From positions 369,326 through 433,325 of the forward strand of contig MNCI01000986.1 of the NCBI GenBank assembly GCA_015680685.1: DNA of 64,000 nucleotides, given 5' to 3'. Positions within the stretch are counted from its first letter, which is position 1, and each line of letters opens with the position of its first letter. Positions 58,261-64,000 of this stretch are shown here, one piece after another. The position numbers and the translations under genes were made by a program. The notes under the pieces were generated by a model, which saw only the letters and a program-made list of their open reading frames with translations, had not been told where the DNA came from and did no database searches. This DNA is from Gnetum montanum. Taxonomy: Eukaryota; Streptophyta; Gnetopsida; Gnetales; Gnetaceae.

Positions 58261-61200
58261 TTCAAAGATAATAATTTCCTACTATAACTAGTAATAATTT
58301 CCTAAAAAATCTACTTTAAGAGATTATGTATATAGTAGATATATTACCATACTATAACTAGTTATTGTCCTACCTACCATCCATGCATTCGTAACTTACA
58401 ATATTAATTACATTGCATGATAGAAATGCATCATGCATGATACAACTGAACTCAAAGGCACTCATTTTCCTTCTTGGTTCTAGTTGGTTTACTTATGCAC
58501 CATCACCAATGCAAGCAACATAGACCAAAGGATACATTTGTAGTACTAAGGCAATATGGGTTATTTAGTTGGTTGATTAGCTGGCTAGTTGTTATAATTT
58601 TTAGCTAGCTAAGTACATCTTCCTTCAATATGTATGTATGTCATTTTGACTATTTTCCTCTATAACTAACCCTTTCCACTATTGCTAATTAAGATAAAAT
58701 AAATATTATTAGGCAACATCTATCAATTGAACTCAATAACCAAAGGAATTGAAATAATATACTTAAACTCTAAGTAACTACATGTTGATGCTTAACACTC
58801 TAGTAATCATCCAATTTACCATACTATGTAGTACTATACTACCATGGGATAGTGGTTAACTAAACCTTGGCTTGTGAAGGCTCATCTCTTCATCAGATTC
58901 TAAGCATGGGGTAGTTGTATTTAGCCCCACTCCAATGGTGTTAGAATCCTATAGATTGGAGTTTCTAGAATCAACTTCCAGGGATTATCCTAGAATCACC
59001 CCTCAAGTTTGTGCTTCACTTCATCCTTATGATATATCTCTACCTGGGTTTATGAAAATACCTTATCTTGATGGGAAGGACAAATAACTTTCAAATTAGA
59101 AGTTCTTAGGGAATCACAACCAACCACATAGGTCATAACTATGAATTCTTATTCATCATAGTAATCATAGTGGATGCTAATGCCATGGATTTCTCCTTTG
59201 AGGTCATCATCTTGCCTAGTAGGGAGTTACTAGATTATGTTTAATGATTTGTATCTAGGAAAGTTATGATCACAAATGTAAATCTAAAAGATTGTTTCCT
59301 TCTAACCTCATAGGCTACTAATTGACTTAGTCTTCTTCATTTTCTTGGGATCAATTAATGCAACCTAAAGATACCCAATGATAATGAATTGGGTATGTAC
59401 TTGCTTATTTGTGTCTTCATTGATATTATGCAATCAGTGTTTGGTATCATTTTCATCTGACCTTTTAAGCAATGAAATATTTATATATGTGATTACTAAG
59501 CTATTTCTCTAGTAGAAAAAAAACTAGCAATATACATGTCTCTTTGGCCAAATGTGAGGTTCTACTTAGTGTAAAGTAATGTATTAAAGTGTAAATCGAC
59601 ATGAGTGACATTGGTTTCTTATTAATAAATGGAATGGAAATGAAATATTGGATTGACATGGAATCACCTAATAGGATAGAATTTAAGTTAAGTGCATCAT
59701 GGTTAGTTGGCTCATGATTAGTTTACTTTGGGTATAGTGTATGTTGGATGTGGATCTCTATTCCATCTCTAATGTCATGAATCTATTGCTTAGACATCTA
59801 TGTTAGGGCATTAACTATAGAAATACCATAATCATAAGTAAAACTACCTATCTAACTAATGACTAGATGCACAAAGTAGAATACTAAGTTGTTAGATTCT
59901 TAAAACTCCATCCTTGAAACTAGTTGTTGTTATTGTTGTTATAGTTATTTTCTTCTAGTCTATCTTGTAAAATATTATGGTGATCCCAATGCAAAGATTA
60001 GTCTCATTCTTTGGACCTTATTGGGTATGACTTCAAATGATAATAGACATTGGGCACAATACTTTTACCTATCTATGCAGTGCATCCTTGCTTTTGCTTC
60101 TTTCCTCACATTTGAAATAATCTAAGATATAAAGTTATTGTTGGATATCCATTTATCAAGAATGTAGAATATACTAGTGTAGGCTTTAGACTTGTTGGCT
60201 TCTCATGAAGTTGCATGGTCATTTCTATTAGATTTCAAATGACTACATCCTATCAATAGCAACCATTCATGATAGATAATCATTTTTTCACAATGGGTCC
60301 ACTTGAATAAAAAATATGGGCATTACTTAGGCACTTCCGTTGCATCATCACTTACACTATTACCCTCCATCCTTATTCAAGTCTCTCTTGGGTCTCACAA
60401 TGAGGGAAGTTGGTAAATGACTATGATGCTTGATGTATATCTATGTGAGCTCTAAAGAGTGAATTACAAGGACCACATAGAAGTGTCCAAATAATATATT
60501 GGTTAGTATGGTTTAGTAAATATATGGCACCTTGTGAAGGATTCTATAGTAGTATTAGAGGAACATTTTTTTTCTCAATACTATCCCCCAACTTTAAAAC
60601 AATAATAGGAAGCTACTTGAGGTGCTCTCATAGGCAAGTAATTGATAAGATGAGATACTACTTCTTTACTTCTTCACTATCACCCACTACTTATTATGGA
60701 AATACTCTTTTGCTAGCTACTCAATACTTCCTTTCTTACTTTTACTATATTTTCTTACTTGTAATATAGAATTTCCTAATTACAAATGTGGACTTGAGGT
60801 CTCCAAGGAATAAAAACAAAGTTTGAATTTGAAGTGATATTAAGATCAAGTTTCTTAGTTATCAAATTATGTATTTTATATTATCTTACCCATTTGTGAT
60901 GGTTCACATGATCTACAATTAGCTAAGTATTGAATTGGTAAATATAACTTTGTTTTGAATATCTACGAATAGGTAAACCTAGCCTAGGCAACTTCAACTC
61001 ACTCATCTAGGCCAAAGTACATCAAATTATCCCATTTCTCTAGTTGGTTGTTGCTCATGAATAGGTAGGCTACACATGCTAGCTACTTTCTTAAATAATA
61101 ATTGTATTGAGGCACACACAAAATAAATTTGAATAATTACATAGAGTAGGAAATATTTTTTTAAATATAAACCTAACATTAGGTTATTTTATCATTTTGT

Positions 61201-61790
61201 ATCATTGCTAGAGGAGAAAACCAAAAAATGCCAAAAATTCCCAAGTTTAGACATTTACATTTTAGATTTTGGCTTTTTCTTACACTAATGTCTCCATAGC
61301 TATCATTGGAGGTATTATCATGGCCTCTAGGCTACTTAAACTTCATTCAAATTACTTAATTTCAAGAAAAATTTACCTTTATGGTAACTAAGCAATAGGT
61401 AGCAACATATTGGGTGAGTATTTGTTCTAGTCTAATCTTCATTCTTTTGTCTCCAATATTGTAAGATAATTATAAGTCTTTTAAATTTGATGCACCATGT
61501 ATGGTATGTATCACACATGATTTTACATATGTAATATCACACACTTTCCATGAGGATGGATGAATATTAAAGTCAAAGATAAAGAATGATAGGTAGGGAT
61601 CGCTATCAATTGATTGATCACTAGATCACTACTTTGATTGATAGACAGTGATGTTACCTAGCAAATGAAAGTAGATCTATATATAAAATAACAATAGCAT
61701 CTATTAAGCTAAGGAATGAGCTTGCTATCCATTATCTAATCCTAGGATTTGTCAATACTTATACCACTGGGGGTGCTCTAGACAAATTTT
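58261..61790. other. AT-rich intergenic, no gene seen
   Basis: About 3.5 kb with no recognisable domain, LTR, tRNA-like box pair or complete repeat. The 81-codon frame 60524-60769 has no known motif. Confidence 0.35.
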
Positions 61791-62029
61791 TAAGATTTTA
61801 TGAAGACCCTTCCTTTCTTCTCTAATCCACCAAGTCTTATTAAAATTGAAATTATCATCTATATACTATTACCAAATAATCCCATTATAATTTTTAGTTC
61901 TATGTTACAACAATTTTGTGAATGCTATTATGATCTAAGTGATCTTATTTCATGTCTAGTACTAGGAAGTATCATTCTTCTTTTTATTCCAAATTCATTA
62001 ATATAACTAATAAGATTCATCAGTTTCTA

Positions 62030-62400
62030 TGCCTTTTTTATTACTTATATTTAGCCAATTACATTTTATAACCATTCTAATTCTTGCAACTTTTGTCATC
62101 ATGAAGGATATTTGTTTAATGCTTGTTCTTTTATGGTCAAGAGAAAAGATTCCAAAGGAAAGAAAAAATGTATTAAAGTTGAAGTTATGAAAAATTAATC
62201 TAATTTCAATAATAAAAATGATAAAATGGTTATAAAGAATATAGATAAGATAGATTTTCCTATGCATATTTGTACCAATAGTAAAGAAAGTATTAAGTAG
62301 CTCAAAGAGATAGCTTATAAGGCAAATTTTTCCTTATTTTCCAAGAATACTATTAACTCAAAGATTAAAACTAGTGTCAACAAGAAGGTATAGTTCATGG
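62030..62400 (+). pseudogene. L1 ORF1 relic with zinc knuckle
   Basis: The plus strand encodes SCNFCHHEGYLFNAC (about 62083-62130), a CCHC-type knuckle with Tyr replacing the His, followed by a Lys/Asn-rich tail matching 63300-63540 in reverse. Frame broken by several stops. Confidence 0.6.
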
Positions 62401-62874
62401 TAAAGATTGTTAACATAAGATCAATAATAAGAAATAAGGTGAAGAGCTTTCACAAGTGATACCACTTTCTTGATTTGATATAAATATAGGTATTAAGCCA
62501 CAACTCTCCATCTCGAATCCTTTTGCTATTTTAAGTTCAACCATGGATGTTGAAAAGTGATGTAGATTTTGCTAGGACCAAGACCTTTCTCCGTAATAAT
62601 AATTAACTTTCTTCACTTATTTTTTAATGTATCAATTGCAAGGTTTTTCATCTAAGAAGACACTTCTAAAATTGGAAATTTTTCTTGATGATGTCACTCA
62701 GTGTCAATTTTGTAATGTACTTTGAATTTTCTTTCCTTATTATTAATATTTTTTAGGGTTCAACATCTACACTTACAAAATTATTATATTTATTAATATT
62801 AAAATATTAATAATTTAACCTAGGGGATGAAATATTAGAATTTGAAACTTTTTTGACAATATTTACCCCAAGGA
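62401..62874. other. AT-rich spacer
   Basis: Nothing recognised. Confidence 0.3.
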
Positions 62875-62965
62875 TAGATAGTTAAATTAGAACTTTATAA
62901 CTTATCATTACCCACCAAAATTGAATCCATGACTTAGAGCTTTTAAATTAAGGATGTCAAACCCC
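62875..62965 (-). mobile_element. tRNA-like SINE, copy e
   Basis: The minus strand reads AAGCTCTAAGTCATGGATTCAATTTTGG (B box at 62919-62928), GTGGGTAATGATAAGTTATAAAGTTCTAATTTAAC. Matches copies a-d; the A-box side is lost. Confidence 0.6.
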
Positions 62966-63308
62966 AAAAAATTATTAATAATGACAAAAGAAAATTCATA
63001 GTACATTATAATTTTGATTCTCAGTAAACATCATTAAGAAAAACTTTTTGATTTTAAGACTATCTACTCAAGTAAACAACCTAACAATTAATACTCTGAA
63101 AAAATAAATGAGAAAATTAATTATAGTAGGAAGGAAGATCTCAATCTTAACAAAATTTATATCACTTTTCAACATGCATGCTTGAACTTAAAATAGTACA
63201 AGGATTTGAAATATAGAATTATGGCTTAATACTTATATTTGTAGTAAAGTAAGAAAGTGGTACCACTTCTGAAATCTCTTCACCTCATTGCTTGTTATTG
63301 AGCTTACA
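62966..63308. other. AT-rich spacer
   Basis: Nothing recognised. Confidence 0.3.
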
Positions 63309-63960
63309 TCAAGAATCTTCACCATCAACTTTAACCTTCTTGTTGACACTAGTTTTAATATTCAAGTTAATAATATTCTTGTTAGATAAAGAAAAATTTT
63401 CCTTATGAGCTATTTGTCTAGGTTGCTTAATACTTTCTCTAGTACCAATAAAACTATGCATGGGAAATTTTGTCTTCTCTAGATTCTTTATTACCATTTG
63501 ATTGTTCTTATTGTTAACATTAACTTGATTTTTCATATCTTGAACTTAACACATTTTTTATTTTCTTTAAAATCTTTTTTATTGAGTGGAAAAGAATAAG
63601 CAATAAATAAATGTCTTCATGATGGCAAAAGTTGCAAGAATTAGGAAGATTATAATATGTAATTGATTCAATATAAGTCTTTCCTTTTTCTTATAATATT
63701 AATTCCTTTTTACTATTGATAAGGTTGATTTCAACAAAAAATCATCTATGTAAACCAAAATTTGTAGAAATAGATTCCATATTCTTAATGAGATTAAGAA
63801 GACTAATAATTTCCTACTCAACTTTCTAAAAAATCAATGGAAGATTATATAACTTGAAAAAACATAGAACTTTAGCATATTATTTAGATTGAATATCAAA
63901 ATCTAGAGCTCACTTATGAATGATCAACATTGCATGTTTATGTATAAAAGATCCTATATC
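63309..63960 (-). pseudogene. L1 ORF1 relic
   Basis: The minus strand shows KLYNLPLIF (near 63850; DUF4283 wording as at 19310), then SCNFCHHED (about 63625-63600, knuckle start) and a Lys/Asn-rich C-terminus ending at 63309. Several stops and frameshifts. Same lineage as 62030-62400 in opposite orientation. Confidence 0.6.
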
Positions 63961-64000
63961 TAGGGTATGTTCCATCATCGAAGAAGTGTCTAACTCAACA

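Overview
This is a nuclear window from a seed plant with a large, repeat-rich genome. Plant origin is shown by a secreted alpha-expansin gene, by Athila/Tat-like Ty3/gypsy LTR retrotransposons primed by a tRNA-Asp-type site, by plant L1 and RTE LINEs, and by fragments of germin-like, papain-like, ZF-HD-like and PIF1-like genes. The very low gene density and old, heavily mutated Athila-like elements would suit a gymnosperm or another giant-genome lineage, but the sequence alone does not settle the species.

Layout. (1) 1-7370: an Athila-like gypsy element on the minus strand, cut by the left edge (integrase at 1, gag near 6155, primer binding site at 6273, 5' LTR 6297-7370). It is inserted in the 3' end of an older plus-strand element whose 3' LTR is 7450-8311. 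(2) 8312-12300: relics: a short ZF-HD-like zinc-finger fragment, an RTE-type reverse transcriptase joined to a PIF1/Helitron-type helicase fragment, a ~440-bp inverted-repeat element and a 66-bp tandem duplication. (3) 12759-13850: the only convincing intact gene, an intronless, very GC-rich alpha-expansin with a TATA-like box and a polyadenylation signal. (4) 15060-19760: a decayed L1 LINE on the minus strand. (5) 20468-30308: a structurally complete 9.8-kb Athila-like element on the minus strand with two LTRs and a perfect 5-bp target duplication (GATGT); it split a tRNA-like SINE. (6) 30741-47552: a larger, older plus-strand relative, about 16.8 kb, with a decayed gag-pol, an extra coiled-coil reading frame near the 3' LTR, and nested insertions. 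One insertion carries a germin-like fragment antisense to the last exon of a papain-type protease, giving a stop-free chimeric frame. (7) 47705-50498: a GC-rich, 5'-truncated L1-type LINE containing a 29-G run next to an N. (8) 50500-64000: AT-rich relic DNA with scattered L1 fragments, more SINE copies and a degenerate repeat array.

The genes do not form a pathway. The content is one cell-wall gene in layered, nested transposable elements, and the nesting gives relative ages. I found no defence, biosynthetic or other new multi-gene system. The most unusual items are the germin/papain chimera, the tRNA-like SINE family, the clusters of GATATC palindromes in the LTRs, and the extra ORF of the large element. 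Differences, identities and domain calls were made by eye; no search was run.
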